Positions 1 to 8,602 of a stretch of 64,000 nucleotides of DNA are shown here, piece after piece. Source of the stretch: DASZUK01 sp035547695 (lineage in GTDB: Bacteria > Actinomycetota > Acidimicrobiia > Acidimicrobiales > RAAP-2). Under the pieces are notes generated by a model. It was not told the origin of the DNA. It was given only the letters and a program-made list of their open reading frames with translations, and ran no database searches. The stretch is from positions 113,751 through 177,750 of the forward strand of contig DASZUK010000008.1 in assembly GCA_035547695.1 (NCBI GenBank). The letters run 5' to 3'. Each line of letters starts with the position of its first letter. The stretch's first letter is position 1. Made by a program: the position numbers and the translations under genes.

Positions 1-639
1 GACCCCGGCGGCGGAGCCGCCAAATTGGAGATCGTGCGGTGCTCGGCCACCGACCCCACCGCCGACGTCTGCATCCGCCGGGCCGGCGGGGCCGTCACCG
101 TCACCGTGGCCGGCCGGGTGGTGGCCGACGCGGTGCCGGTCGGCGGCGGGGTGCAGCCCACCAACCTGGCCTGCGCCGTCGCCGTCGCCGTCCGGCTGGG
201 GGTCGACCCGGCCGACCTGGGGCCCCGCATCAGCTCGTTGCCGGCCGTCCCCAACCGGTTGACCTCCGCCAGGGCCACCTCCGGGGTGCTGGTCATCGAC
301 GACACCTTCAATTCCAACCCGGCCGGCGCCCGGGCCGCCCTGGGCCTGCTGGCCGACGCCCCCGTCGACCGCCGTCGGGTGGTGGTCACCCCCGGCATGG
401 TCGAGCTGGGCCGCCGGCAGGCCACCGAGAACGAGGCCTTCGCCGCCGCCGCCTGCGGGGTGGCCACCGACTTCGTCGTCGTCGGCCGCACCAACCGCCG
501 CGCCCTGCGCCGCGGCGCCGCGCCGCTCCAGCCGGTGCTGGTGGGCACCCGGCAGGACGCCGTCACCTGGGTCCGCACCCACCTCGGTCCCGGCGACGCC
601 GTCCTCTACGAGAACGACCTGCCGGACAACTACCCTTGA
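1..639 (+). CDS. murF: UDP-N-acetylmuramoyl-tripeptide--D-Ala-D-Ala ligase, C-terminal part
   Basis: This is the last ~212 codons of MurF; the frame is open from base 1, so the start lies outside the window. MurF adds D-Ala-D-Ala to UDP-MurNAc-tripeptide in the cytoplasm. The fragment covers part of the Mur ligase central domain and the C-terminal domain: a run of substrate-domain residues (LACAVAVAVRLG), the MurF-like DDTFNSNP motif (family usually DDxYNANP), then PGMVELG and a terminal GDAVLYEND segment. The stop is followed 28 bases later by ddl, the enzyme making the dipeptide that MurF uses, so the pair is a natural operon. Identification rests on the motif and on the neighbour. Confidence 0.88.
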   Translation, partial: DPGGGAAKLEIVRCSATDPTADVCIRRAGGAVTVTVAGRVVADAVPVGGGVQPTNLACAVAVAVRLGVDPADLGPRISSLPAVPNRLTSARATSGVLVIDDTFNSNPAGARAALGLLADAPVDRRRVVVTPGMVELGRRQATENEAFAAAACGVATDFVVVGRTNRRALRRGAAPLQPVLVGTRQDAVTWVRTHLGPGDAVLYENDLPDNYP

Positions 640-667
640 CCGACCCCTACCGAGCAGGAGCACCACC

Positions 668-1795
668 TTGTCCGATGTCGCCGTCATCTTCGGAGGCCCC
701 TCTCCCGAGCACGACGTCAGCGTCCTGACCGGCCTGCAGGCCGCCCACGAGCTGGCCCGCGCCGGCGACGCCCCCCGGGCGATCTACTGGACGAAGGCCG
801 GCGACTGGTACGAGGTGGACCCCGCCCTGGAGGCCACCGCGTTCGTCGACGGCGTCCCCCGGGGGGCCACCCCGCTCCGCCTGGCCGTCGGCACCGGCGG
901 CGGCTTCGTGGCCGACGGCGGCCGGTTCGGGCGGGCCCGCACCCAGCCGGTCGACGTCGCCGTCGTCTGCTGCCACGGCGCCCCCGGCGAGGACGGCACC
1001 CTGCAGGCCGTCCTGGACCTGGCCGGCATCCGGTACACCGGGCCGTCCCTGCCCGGCGCGGCCATCGGCATGGACAAGCTGGCCTTCGGCGCCGTCATGG
1101 CCGGCGCCGGCCTGCCCACCCTGCCCCGGGTGGCCCTGGAGCCCGGCACCGCCGCCCTGGGATTCGACGGCCCCTACATCGTCAAGCCCCGGTTCGGCGG
1201 CTCCTCCATCGGCATCGACGTCGTCGCCGACCTCCCCACCGCCCTGGCCCGGCTCGGCGCCAACCAGCACCTGAGGGCCGGGGCGGTCGTCGAGCCGTAC
1301 CGGGCCGACTGGTTCGACCTGCAGATCGGGGTCCGGAGCTGGCCGGCGCTGCAGTTGTCCGCGGTGGAGCGGCCGCTGCGCACCCCCCGGGCCGGCGGCG
1401 CCGCCGGCGAGCCGGAGATCCTGGGGTACGCCGACAAGTACGTCGGCGGCGAGGGCATGGCCAGCGCCCCCCGGGAGCTGCCGGCCCAGATCGATCCGGA
1501 CCTGGAGCGGCGTCTGCGGGAGGCCGCCGCCCGGGTGGCCGGCCTGGCCTCGCTGCGGGGGGTGGCCCGCATCGACTTCCTCTCCGACGGCACCGACCTG
1601 GTGGTGAACGAGATCAACACCATCCCCGGCTCCCTGGCCCGGTACCTGTGGATCGACCCCGTCGTCCCCTTCGGCACCTTCCTGGCCGACCTCATCGCCG
1701 AGGCCCGGCAGCGGCCCACCCACGCCTACAGCGCGGCGGGGGCCGACGGCACGGTGCTGCGGGGCGCGTCGTCCATCGCCGCCAAGCTGGCCTGA
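668..1795 (+). CDS. ddl: D-alanine--D-alanine ligase
   Basis: ATP-grasp ligase joining two D-alanines for peptidoglycan, 375 aa, a normal length. The N-terminus VAVIFGGPSPEHDVS is the classic Ddl start. The glycine-rich ATP loop KPRFGGSSIGI lies near residue 172, and the metal-binding end ARIDFL...NEINTIPG near residue 305-320. The start is TTG at 668, supported by AGGAG at 656-660 with 7-nt spacing. It follows murF with a 28-nt gap, consistent with one transcript. Just after its stop begins a tandem repeat, and the next gene is convergent. Confidence 0.95.
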   Translation: MSDVAVIFGGPSPEHDVSVLTGLQAAHELARAGDAPRAIYWTKAGDWYEVDPALEATAFVDGVPRGATPLRLAVGTGGGFVADGGRFGRARTQPVDVAVVCCHGAPGEDGTLQAVLDLAGIRYTGPSLPGAAIGMDKLAFGAVMAGAGLPTLPRVALEPGTAALGFDGPYIVKPRFGGSSIGIDVVADLPTALARLGANQHLRAGAVVEPYRADWFDLQIGVRSWPALQLSAVERPLRTPRAGGAAGEPEILGYADKYVGGEGMASAPRELPAQIDPDLERRLREAAARVAGLASLRGVARIDFLSDGTDLVVNEINTIPGSLARYLWIDPVVPFGTFLADLIAEARQRPTHAYSAAGADGTVLRGASSIAAKLA

Positions 1796-1820
1796 CCACC
1801 GCCGGCTCGGGCCGGCGGTC

Positions 1821-1875
1821 TCGTCCAGCCCGGCCTCGTCCAGCCCGGCCTCGTCCAGCTCGGCCTAGTCCAGCT
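1821..1875. repeat. 15-bp tandem repeat between convergent genes, containing a stop codon
   Basis: A 15-bp unit, TCGTCCAGCCCGGCC, occurs about 3.7 times (1821, 1836, 1851, 1866). The fourth copy reads TAGTCC instead of TCGTCC. On the minus strand that change makes the TAG stop of the lectin-PPE gene (1865-1867). Without it the frame would continue as LDEAG repeats. Confidence 0.85.
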
Positions 1876-3634
1876 CGACCAGGGGGATCGGGAAGGCGGC
1901 CGACGACGCGGCGGCGTAGCCGTACATGGCGGCGGCGTCCTGCGCCCACATCTCGGCGTACTGGGCCTCGGTGGCCGCGATGGCGGGGGTGTTCAGCCCG
2001 AAGAGGTTGGTGGCCACCAGTGCGGCCAGTTGGGTCCGGTTGATGGCCACCAGCGGCGGCGGCACGGTCGTCCCGAAGGCCGCCTCGTAGGCCGCCGCCG
2101 CCGTTTCGGCCTGGGCGGCTGCCTGCTCGGCCTGGGACGCGGTGGCCGACAGCCACGCCACGTGCGGCGCGGCCGCCGCCGACATCGACGAGCTGGCCGG
2201 CCCCTGCCACTCCGCCGCGGCCAGCTCGGAGAGCAACTGGTCGTACTGTGCCGCGGCCTGCCCGACCTCCGCCGCCAGCTCGTCCCAGCCCTGCGCCGCT
2301 GTCGACAACGGGCCGGCGCCGGGCCCGGCGTACATCAGGGCGCTGTTGACCTCCGGCGGCAGCCCGCTGGACCAGAGCGCCGTCGTGGCCTGGCCCGGGT
2401 CGGCGGCCGCCCTGGCGCCCGGCCGTTCGGCCCCGGTGGTGCCCCCCGTGGCGGTCCCGGGGGGCACCGGCCCGTAGACGACCAGGTTGCCGTCGGCCTG
2501 CATGGTGGCGAACGCTCCCGGGTCGCCGGCGGTCCGGCTGGACCACAGGGCGCCGGGCCGGCCGACGCCGTAGACGACCAGGTTGCCGTCGGCCTGCATC
2601 ACCAGCGTGAACAGCCCGTCGGCGCTGACGACGAACTGGCCGGCCTCGAGGGTCTCCCCCTCGCCGAGCACCGTGCCCCGGAACGCCTCGGTACCGGTCT
2701 GCCACACCACCGGCGCCCCGCCGGTGCCGTCCGGGTTGCCGTAGAGGACCAGGTTGCCGTCGTCCTGCAACTGCAGCGTCACGCCACCACCGCCGGCCGT
2801 CCCCGACGACCATTCGGCGGGGCCTCCGTCCGGGGGGTAGAGGACCAGGTTGCCGTCGGCCTGGAGCACCAGGGACGAACCCGGGAGGGCCGGGGCCATC
2901 TCGGTGCAGAGGGCGCAGGAGAAGAAGGTCGGCAGGCCGGGGACGGTGAGCAGGTTGTCGGCGCCCTGTACCAGCCACCACACGCCGTCGGTGCCCAACT
3001 GATAGAGGGCGGGGGGACCTTCGGGGGTCTGGTAGAGCCGGTACCGGCCGTTGGCGGACTGCAGGAACGCCCCGGCCGGCAGGGTCTGGCCCGGAGCCAG
3101 TGTGGAACCCTCCTCCGGCCCGACGAAGCCGTCCGCCGTCCCGGTCGACCACAGCGCCGTGCCGTTCGGGTCGTAGACCACCGTGTTGCCGTCGTCCTGG
3201 ACGGCGGCCTCCGCTCCGGGGTGGCCGGCCGTGCCGGAGGACCACAGCGCGGTACCGGCCGACGAGTAGACGACCAGGTTGCCGTCGGCCTGCATGACCG
3301 ACTGCGCCCCGGGGTGCCCGGCGGTCCCCGAGGCCCAGAGCACGCTGGGCTCGCCGGCCACGGTGGCGTAGCTCACCAGGTTGCCGTCGCCCTGCATGGT
3401 CAGCACGATCCGGCCGTCCGGGGAGGCCAGGGCCTGCCCGGAGGCCATCGCCTGGCCGGGACCCAGTACGGAGCCGTCCGGCGAGCTCGTCGGCCCGTCC
3501 GGCGCCTGGCGGACGGCGGCGCCTGTCGCCGCGCCTGCCGCGGCCGGCGGCCCGCCGAAGGCCACGAAGCCGCCGACGCCGACCAGCACCGCCATCGCCG
3601 GTCCGGCGATCCCTCTTCTCGTCATCCGGTGCAT
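1865..3634 (-). CDS. Secreted bulb-type lectin repeat protein with C-terminal PPE domain
   Basis: About 589 aa. The N-terminus (MTRRGIAGPAMAVLVGVGG...) looks like a Sec signal peptide. Residues ~60-420 hold seven bulb-lectin (B_lectin) repeats with the mannose-binding signature QxDGNxVxY followed by LWSSGTAG. The last repeat runs straight into LPPEVNSALMYAGPG, the hallmark start of mycobacterial PPE proteins. The final 165 residues follow the PPE pattern: the WQG turn, AAPHVAWLSATASQAEQAAAQ, VPPPLVAINRTQLAALVATN, NTPAIAATEAQYAEMWAQDAAAMYGYA. PPE domains are normally N-terminal and exported by type VII systems with a PE partner. Here the domain is C-terminal behind a signal peptide, and no PE or ESX gene is seen nearby. 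The start is uncertain: ATG at 3634 or 3625 both precede the signal peptide; one at 3676 would add 14 residues. It probably binds a glycan at the cell surface; the PPE role is unknown. Confidence 0.85.
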   Translation of the reverse strand: MHRMTRRGIAGPAMAVLVGVGGFVAFGGPPAAAGAATGAAVRQAPDGPTSSPDGSVLGPGQAMASGQALASPDGRIVLTMQGDGNLVSYATVAGEPSVLWASGTAGHPGAQSVMQADGNLVVYSSAGTALWSSGTAGHPGAEAAVQDDGNTVVYDPNGTALWSTGTADGFVGPEEGSTLAPGQTLPAGAFLQSANGRYRLYQTPEGPPALYQLGTDGVWWLVQGADNLLTVPGLPTFFSCALCTEMAPALPGSSLVLQADGNLVLYPPDGGPAEWSSGTAGGGGVTLQLQDDGNLVLYGNPDGTGGAPVVWQTGTEAFRGTVLGEGETLEAGQFVVSADGLFTLVMQADGNLVVYGVGRPGALWSSRTAGDPGAFATMQADGNLVVYGPVPPGTATGGTTGAERPGARAAADPGQATTALWSSGLPPEVNSALMYAGPGAGPLSTAAQGWDELAAEVGQAAAQYDQLLSELAAAEWQGPASSSMSAAAAPHVAWLSATASQAEQAAAQAETAAAAYEAAFGTTVPPPLVAINRTQLAALVATNLFGLNTPAIAATEAQYAEMWAQDAAAMYGYAAASSAAFPIPLVELD

Positions 3635-3731
3635 CCCGCCCGCCCCCACCTCACGTCCGCCGAGCGTAACCACCACGACTGTCGGGGATGCGGTCGGCGA
3701 CTGCCGGGGGTACGGTCGGCTCGCCGGGCGC

Positions 3732-6482
3732 CTACCGGCCGACGGCCGAGTCGGCGGCCACCCCGTCGGTGGTGGCGGGGACCCGGCGGCACAGCTCCAC
3801 GTACAGTTGCTCCGTCGCCTTCGACGGCAGGCTGCCCGGGTCCAGGTCGTTCACCCGGCGCAGGCACTCCTGCCACTCCCGCCGCAGCCGGTCGGCGTCG
3901 CCGGCGTCCGCGGCCACCCGCATGGCCACCCGGCAGAGGGCCTCGCTGTACGGCTCCACCAGCCGGGCCTGTTCGACCGCCCATCGGGCCAGGTCGACCA
4001 GGCCGGCCGCCGAGGCCATCGGGGCCAGCCGGCAGGCGGCGTCCACCAGGGTGCCCGCCACCCGCTGCTCGTGCCCTTCCGCCTGCCACCAGCCGTACCC
4101 GGACCCGATCTGGGCCAGCGGCTCCCCTTCGACCAGGCTCAGTGCCTCCCGCAGCAGGGCCATCGCCTCTTCCGGGACCTCCGCCCGGTCCGCCGCCTCG
4201 ACCAGCGCGGTGGCCCGGGCCACGTCGGTGGTCACCACCGCGGAGATCCGGTAGTGGCTGCCCTTGGTGGCCGTCGGCAGCAACGGCTCCCCCTCCCCGT
4301 CCCGGCCCAGCGCCCGCCGGGCTGCGCCGGCGGTGTTGAACAGGGTCTTCGCCGCCGCGTCGGCGTCCGCCGAACCGAGCACCCGGGTACGGAGCCGGTC
4401 GCTGGTCACCGGCATCGGGTGGTGCAGGGCCAGGTACGCCACCAGCTCCACCGCCCGCCTCGACCGCTTCGGTGTCAACGCTTCGGCCAGGCCATCCAGG
4501 CGGGGGACCGCAGCCAGCAACCGGACCTCCACCGGCCCCGGTCGCAACCCCGCCAGTGCTGTCCCTCCCCGCGGGGGTGGCACCGTGCCCCCCAGGGGTG
4601 CCACCGTGGCGGTCACCGGAGAGGTCGCCGACGATCGCGCCGGGGCCGCTGGCCGGGCCGTTGTGGCTGGGTGGGCCGTTGTGGCTGGGCGGGCCGTTGT
4701 GGCTGGTGGTGCCGTGGTTGGGTGGCCCGCAGCCCGGCCTGCAGCCAGCACCTCGTCGACGGCTGCCAGCCGCTCCCCGTCGAGCAGGTCGGGGCGGACC
4801 ACGATCCCGAGCGGGTGCAGCGACGCGGCCGTGGCGTCCACCGTCACGGTCAGGTCCGTGGCCGCCTCCGGCAGGGTGGTCACCACGGCGCACCGTCGCC
4901 GGCCCGGCTCCGACAGCGCGGCGGCGTCCCCGAAGAACACCACCCGCGGGCGGTGCAGGCCGTCTCCCCATTCGTTCGCGGTCGCCGACCGGTCCTCGGC
5001 GACGGCGGCGTCGTCCGTCACCACCAGTTGGTCCGCCCAGGCCCAGCTTTCGGCAGCCACCCGCATGGCCGCGACCAGCGCGCCGGCCTCCGCGCCGAGG
5101 ACCGGCACGCAGGTGCCCGGCTCCGCCGGGACCAGCCAGGTGCCCATGGCGTCGGTCCCGACCGGCAGCAGCGCCGGCAGCCACGGCTCCCGGCCCCGAC
5201 CGACCCCGACGACCGCCCCCAGGTCGGTGGTGGCCGGCAGCACCCACCCCGGCCCGGCGGTGGTCACCCAGCCGGGCGGGGCCCACGAGGCCGGCGACGC
5301 CAACCGAACCTCCACCCCGTCCGGTCCCACCCGGACCAGCCGGGCCGTCGGTGCCTCGGCGGCCCGCCCCGACGCCTCCAGGGCGGCCGCCAGGTGCCGG
5401 TTGGCCGCCTCCAGCCACTCCAGGGCCGGGAGCCGTTCGAACGGCACCAGGTCCGCCGCGGTGCCGGCGGCCGGCTCCGACGGATCGGTCGACAGCCCGC
5501 CCTCCGGGCGCACCAGCGCCGCCCGGTGACGGGCTCGACGCGCCCGCCTCGCCAGCGCCGCGGCCAGCACCGCCCCGGTTCCCAGGGCGGCCAGTTCGGG
5601 AAGCGGCACCGGCCACGCCGGCGCCGGTGCCGGCCGGTGGCCCTCGTGCGATCCGCTCGCCGCCGACGTCCTTCCCCGCCGCTTCCTCGCCGGCCCCGGC
5701 CCCGCGGCGGCCACAGGTTGGGCGGCCACGGGCTGGGCCGCCACGGGCTGGGACGTCGCCGGCTCCGTCCCCACGGCCCCGGTCGTCGTGGCCCCGGCCG
5801 CCCCGGCCCCGGCCCCGGTCGCCGTGGCCCCGGAGGACGCCGTCACCGGCGGCAGCACCAGCACCCAGCCCGACCGGATCAGGCTCGGGTCCATGAACCG
5901 GGTCCCGTCGTCCATGACCTGGCCCAGGTTGGCCTGCGCGATGGTCGGCCACTCGCTGCCGTCGTCGTAGAACCGCTCGGCGATCGACCACAGGCTGTCC
6001 CCGTCGGCCACCGTGTACGACGCCGGCACCGCTGTCGTCGCCTCCGGCCCGGCCGGCGTCGGCCCGGGCGGCAGCAACGTGGCGGGCCCGGTGGTCGACG
6101 GTGCCACCGGTGCCGTCGCCGCGGCAGGGACCACGGTCGCCCCGGCCCCCGTGGTGAACGCGACGGGGCCGAGCGCCAGGACCGCCGCGGCCATCCGGCT
6201 GGCCAGCCACTCCGGGACCCGGCTGCCGGCTGCCGTCGACAGGTCTCGTCGCCGGACCCGTTGGACCACCGAGGCCACCAGCGGCGCACAGCACCCCACC
6301 CAGGCCACCCAGGCCACCGCGGCCAACACCTGCAGGTCTGTGCCGGCCGATGCCAGCCGGACGTGGGCCAGGCGCGTCGGCTCCGGCAACCCGGTCAGCG
6401 CCAGCAGCGCGGCGGGGACGGCTCCGAAGATCAACAGCGCCGCGGCGATCCCGGCGGCGAGATCGGCGGTCTTTCGTCGCAC
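3732..6482 (-). CDS. Membrane protein with LysM domain and C-terminal BTAD (SARP-type) domain
   Basis: About 916 aa. GTG at 6482 is chosen because GGAGGGG lies 8 nt upstream; longer frames overlap the upstream gene. In order: two hydrophobic segments (residues ~5-35 and ~50-75), a third near 105-120, a LysM domain near 154-205 (YTVADGDSLWSIAERFY...LIRSGWVLVLP), an Ala/Pro linker with QPVAA repeats, a further hydrophobic stretch, a long middle region, a PATTARPATTAHPA repeat linker, and a bacterial transcriptional activator domain from ~690 with helical TPR-like repeats. This architecture is known in actinobacteria but its function is not settled. It may link envelope sensing to an intracellular regulatory domain. 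It lies 34 nt downstream of the preceding gene and 97 nt upstream of the lectin-PPE gene. Confidence 0.8.
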   Translation of the reverse strand: MRRKTADLAAGIAAALLIFGAVPAALLALTGLPEPTRLAHVRLASAGTDLQVLAAVAWVAWVGCCAPLVASVVQRVRRRDLSTAAGSRVPEWLASRMAAAVLALGPVAFTTGAGATVVPAAATAPVAPSTTGPATLLPPGPTPAGPEATTAVPASYTVADGDSLWSIAERFYDDGSEWPTIAQANLGQVMDDGTRFMDPSLIRSGWVLVLPPVTASSGATATGAGAGAAGATTTGAVGTEPATSQPVAAQPVAAQPVAAAGPGPARKRRGRTSAASGSHEGHRPAPAPAWPVPLPELAALGTGAVLAAALARRARRARHRAALVRPEGGLSTDPSEPAAGTAADLVPFERLPALEWLEAANRHLAAALEASGRAAEAPTARLVRVGPDGVEVRLASPASWAPPGWVTTAGPGWVLPATTDLGAVVGVGRGREPWLPALLPVGTDAMGTWLVPAEPGTCVPVLGAEAGALVAAMRVAAESWAWADQLVVTDDAAVAEDRSATANEWGDGLHRPRVVFFGDAAALSEPGRRRCAVVTTLPEAATDLTVTVDATAASLHPLGIVVRPDLLDGERLAAVDEVLAAGRAAGHPTTAPPATTARPATTAHPATTARPAAPARSSATSPVTATVAPLGGTVPPPRGGTALAGLRPGPVEVRLLAAVPRLDGLAEALTPKRSRRAVELVAYLALHHPMPVTSDRLRTRVLGSADADAAAKTLFNTAGAARRALGRDGEGEPLLPTATKGSHYRISAVVTTDVARATALVEAADRAEVPEEAMALLREALSLVEGEPLAQIGSGYGWWQAEGHEQRVAGTLVDAACRLAPMASAAGLVDLARWAVEQARLVEPYSEALCRVAMRVAADAGDADRLRREWQECLRRVNDLDPGSLPSKATEQLYVELCRRVPATTDGVAADSAVGR

Positions 6483-6516
6483 GGCCGTGGCCCCTCCGGA
6501 TCGGAAAACCGTATGG

Positions 6517-7293
6517 TCAGTCCATCGAGTGGGTGATGGACAACGAATATGGCACCGGCCCCTCCGCCGATGGGGGCTCGGCCAGCGTGACGCTACATGC
6601 TGTATCACCTCCCGCTCCGCCGGGCAGGGAGATCGAGATTCCCGACGGGCCCATTTCGTTGGTCGTCCGGTCCGAACAGGATATCGACAGGGTGAGTGTA
6701 GATGCGCCGGACCAGGTGGCGGTGGCGGTCACCACGCCGGACCCGGTGGTGTCGTAGGACGCCGATATGTCGTCCGGGGACGCCAGGTAGCCCGAGAAGG
6801 TCTGCCCGGGCACCGTGGTGGTGGTGGACGTCGCCCCGGCCGCGCCGGTCGTCGTGGTGGTGGGCACCGGTGGGCCCACCGACGCCGTCGTTCCGACCGC
6901 CGCAGCCGCCGGGCCGGGCGAACCGGCCCCGTCGACGCCGGCCGGATCGCCGGCCGACGACGCCGACCGCGTCGAGGCCGACCGCACTGAAGCCGAGGTG
7001 GGAACGGTTGTCGCCGTCTCCACCGGCTCGCCGGTCGCCGTGGCCGCACCGGTGCCCGGTCCGGCGGCGGGACCGGCAGTCCCGCCATCGTCGTCCGGCC
7101 CCCCGCCCGGTACCGGTCCCGACGGGGCCGTCCGGTGCTGCCCGCCCTCGGCCACGCCGCGGCGCGGGGTGTGGCCACCGGCCCGGGACACCGTGGCGAC
7201 GACCGCCATCAGCCCCAGGGCCACCGCCAGCACCGCCCACCAATGCGGCCGCCCCCGGTACGCCGGCCGATCGGACCGGCTTCCCTCGGCCAT
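6517..7293 (-). CDS. Single-pass membrane or secreted protein of unknown function
   Basis: 258 aa from ATG at 7293 (a GTG at 7317 would add 8 residues). One N-terminal hydrophobic segment (WWAVLAVALGLMAVVATVS) is followed by a long Pro/Thr/Ser/Gly-rich low-complexity stalk (including TTTTTGAAGATSTTTT). The ~80-residue C-terminal region looks like a small beta domain with two cysteines (SISCSDRT, GDTACSVTL), perhaps a disulphide. The layout fits an extracellular domain held away from the membrane. It sits between the sigma-like gene and the LysM-BTAD gene with 43- and 34-nt gaps, so it is probably in the same operon. I recognise no family. Confidence 0.65.
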   Translation of the reverse strand: MAEGSRSDRPAYRGRPHWWAVLAVALGLMAVVATVSRAGGHTPRRGVAEGGQHRTAPSGPVPGGGPDDDGGTAGPAAGPGTGAATATGEPVETATTVPTSASVRSASTRSASSAGDPAGVDGAGSPGPAAAAVGTTASVGPPVPTTTTTGAAGATSTTTTVPGQTFSGYLASPDDISASYDTTGSGVVTATATWSGASTLTLSISCSDRTTNEMGPSGISISLPGGAGGDTACSVTLAEPPSAEGPVPYSLSITHSMD

Positions 7294-7336
7294 TGCTGCA
7301 TTTCCGCTTCCCCGCACGACCCGACATTACGGAGGG

Positions 7337-8077
7337 CTAGGCGAGAATTTTGGTCACGGCCCGGTCGCGACAGCCGCCAAGATGGCGCCGGGACATCCCG
7401 CTCAACCGGGACAGCTCCGTCATGGTCATGCCGAGGACCCCGTGGCCATACAACACTGCGGCGTCCACCGGGTCGAGGCCATTGCCATCCAGCTCGTCGA
7501 TGGTCCTCGCCAGCTCGTCCAGCGCGGTGCTGCCGTTGCCCCACGGCACCGCCGCCAGGTCGTCCACGTCCAACCCCAGCACCACCCGCTCCCGACCGGC
7601 CCGGTGGCGCAGCATCTGCCGACGGAGCCGGCAGCGGACGGCCGACAGCAGGTCCAGCACCGCGTAGGGCCGGTCGTCTCCCGCCCAGTCCACCACCACT
7701 TCCCAGGCCGTCGTGACCAGGTCCACGAAGAACGCCCCGCCGCCGTCCCAATCGCCGCCGGCCCCCCACGACAGCCGCCGGCCCACCGACACCAGCCCCG
7801 GCAGCATCGCCTGCACGATCGCCCTCGGCAGCAGCGGGTGCACCCCCTGCGAACGGATCATCGCCTGCAGCACCCGGGCCGCCCGGTCCCGCCGCGCCGC
7901 GTCCCGCGGGACCCGCAACGCGTCGACCAGCTCGCCCAGGTCCGACGCCCCGACCGCCGCCACCTCCTCCTCGGTGGCGGCCAGCACGGCCAGGGCCTGG
8001 CGGGACACGGCAGACCGGCTGACCGCCCGCCAGTCGGCGGCCAGTCGGTCGATGGGACGGAGATCGGTGTCGGTCAT
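7337..8077 (-). CDS. Sigma-70-region-4-like helix-turn-helix protein
   Basis: 246 aa from ATG at 8077 (MTDTDLRPID). The C-terminal 60 residues (DPVDAAVLYGHGVLGMTMTELSRLSGMSRRHLGGCRDRA) form a helix-turn-helix like sigma factor region 4 or a LuxR-type HTH. The middle contains RCRLRRQMLRHRAGRERVVLGLD, a basic stretch like those in divergent sigma-like proteins of actinobacteria. No clear region 2 is visible, so it may be a regulator and not a functional sigma factor. It is the first gene of the leftward run that ends in the lectin-PPE gene, which makes it a candidate regulator of that operon. Confidence 0.6.
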   Translation of the reverse strand: MTDTDLRPIDRLAADWRAVSRSAVSRQALAVLAATEEEVAAVGASDLGELVDALRVPRDAARRDRAARVLQAMIRSQGVHPLLPRAIVQAMLPGLVSVGRRLSWGAGGDWDGGGAFFVDLVTTAWEVVVDWAGDDRPYAVLDLLSAVRCRLRRQMLRHRAGRERVVLGLDVDDLAAVPWGNGSTALDELARTIDELDGNGLDPVDAAVLYGHGVLGMTMTELSRLSGMSRRHLGGCRDRAVTKILA

Positions 8078-8184
8078 GGCCGCAGCGTCCACCCGGCCGG
8101 TCCTCCCGTTGCTCCCACCGTGGCCGGGCCGTCCGGTGGGCTCCGGCTGCGCCCCGCCGCCGACCTCCCACTACAGTGCCCCCG

Positions 8185-8586
8185 GTGGACATCGAAGAGT
8201 TCTACGACGCCGACGAGCGACGCCGTCGGTCAGCCGAGGTCGAGTTCGGGCGGGACTGGACCGACGACCACAACATCCGACACGAGCTCAGTTGGGTGGA
8301 GGACACCGGCGAGCTCTACGTGCTGCGGGAGCCGGTGCCCCACGGCTACGCCGACCCGTTCGGCGGCATCCACTACTCCGGGACCCACCAGGCCGACGAC
8401 ACCGAGGTGGAGGGGATGACGGTCGTCGTCGTCGGCCACGTCGGCTCCCAGGAGGAGATCGAGGCCGCCCTGGACGGCTGGGAGGACGCCATGGCCGCCG
8501 CCGACAGCGTCAACTGGCTGGTCGGCCGGCTGCGGCAGGCCGGCATCCTGGACCAGTCGAACCCCAGTACCTCCTACCCCTCGTAG
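8185..8586 (+). CDS. Conserved-looking hypothetical protein
   Basis: 133 aa from GTG at 8185; GTG at 8176 is a three-codon longer option. The protein is acidic and soluble with no membrane segment: MDIEEFYDADERRRRSAEVE at the start, then WVEDTGELYVLREP, then a short alpha segment rich in Glu/Asp. No catalytic motif is evident. It is divergent from the sigma-like gene, and the ~107-bp gap between their starts must hold both promoters. I do not recognise it. Confidence 0.6.
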   Translation: MDIEEFYDADERRRRSAEVEFGRDWTDDHNIRHELSWVEDTGELYVLREPVPHGYADPFGGIHYSGTHQADDTEVEGMTVVVVGHVGSQEEIEAALDGWEDAMAAADSVNWLVGRLRQAGILDQSNPSTSYPS

Positions 8587-8602
8587 CCCCCCGTAGCGGC
8601 GC

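Noticed and set aside
2030..4339. Very long open frames antisense to the lectin-PPE and LysM genes
   Set aside because: High-GC shadow frames, rich in Arg/Gly/Pro/His, opposite strongly supported genes.
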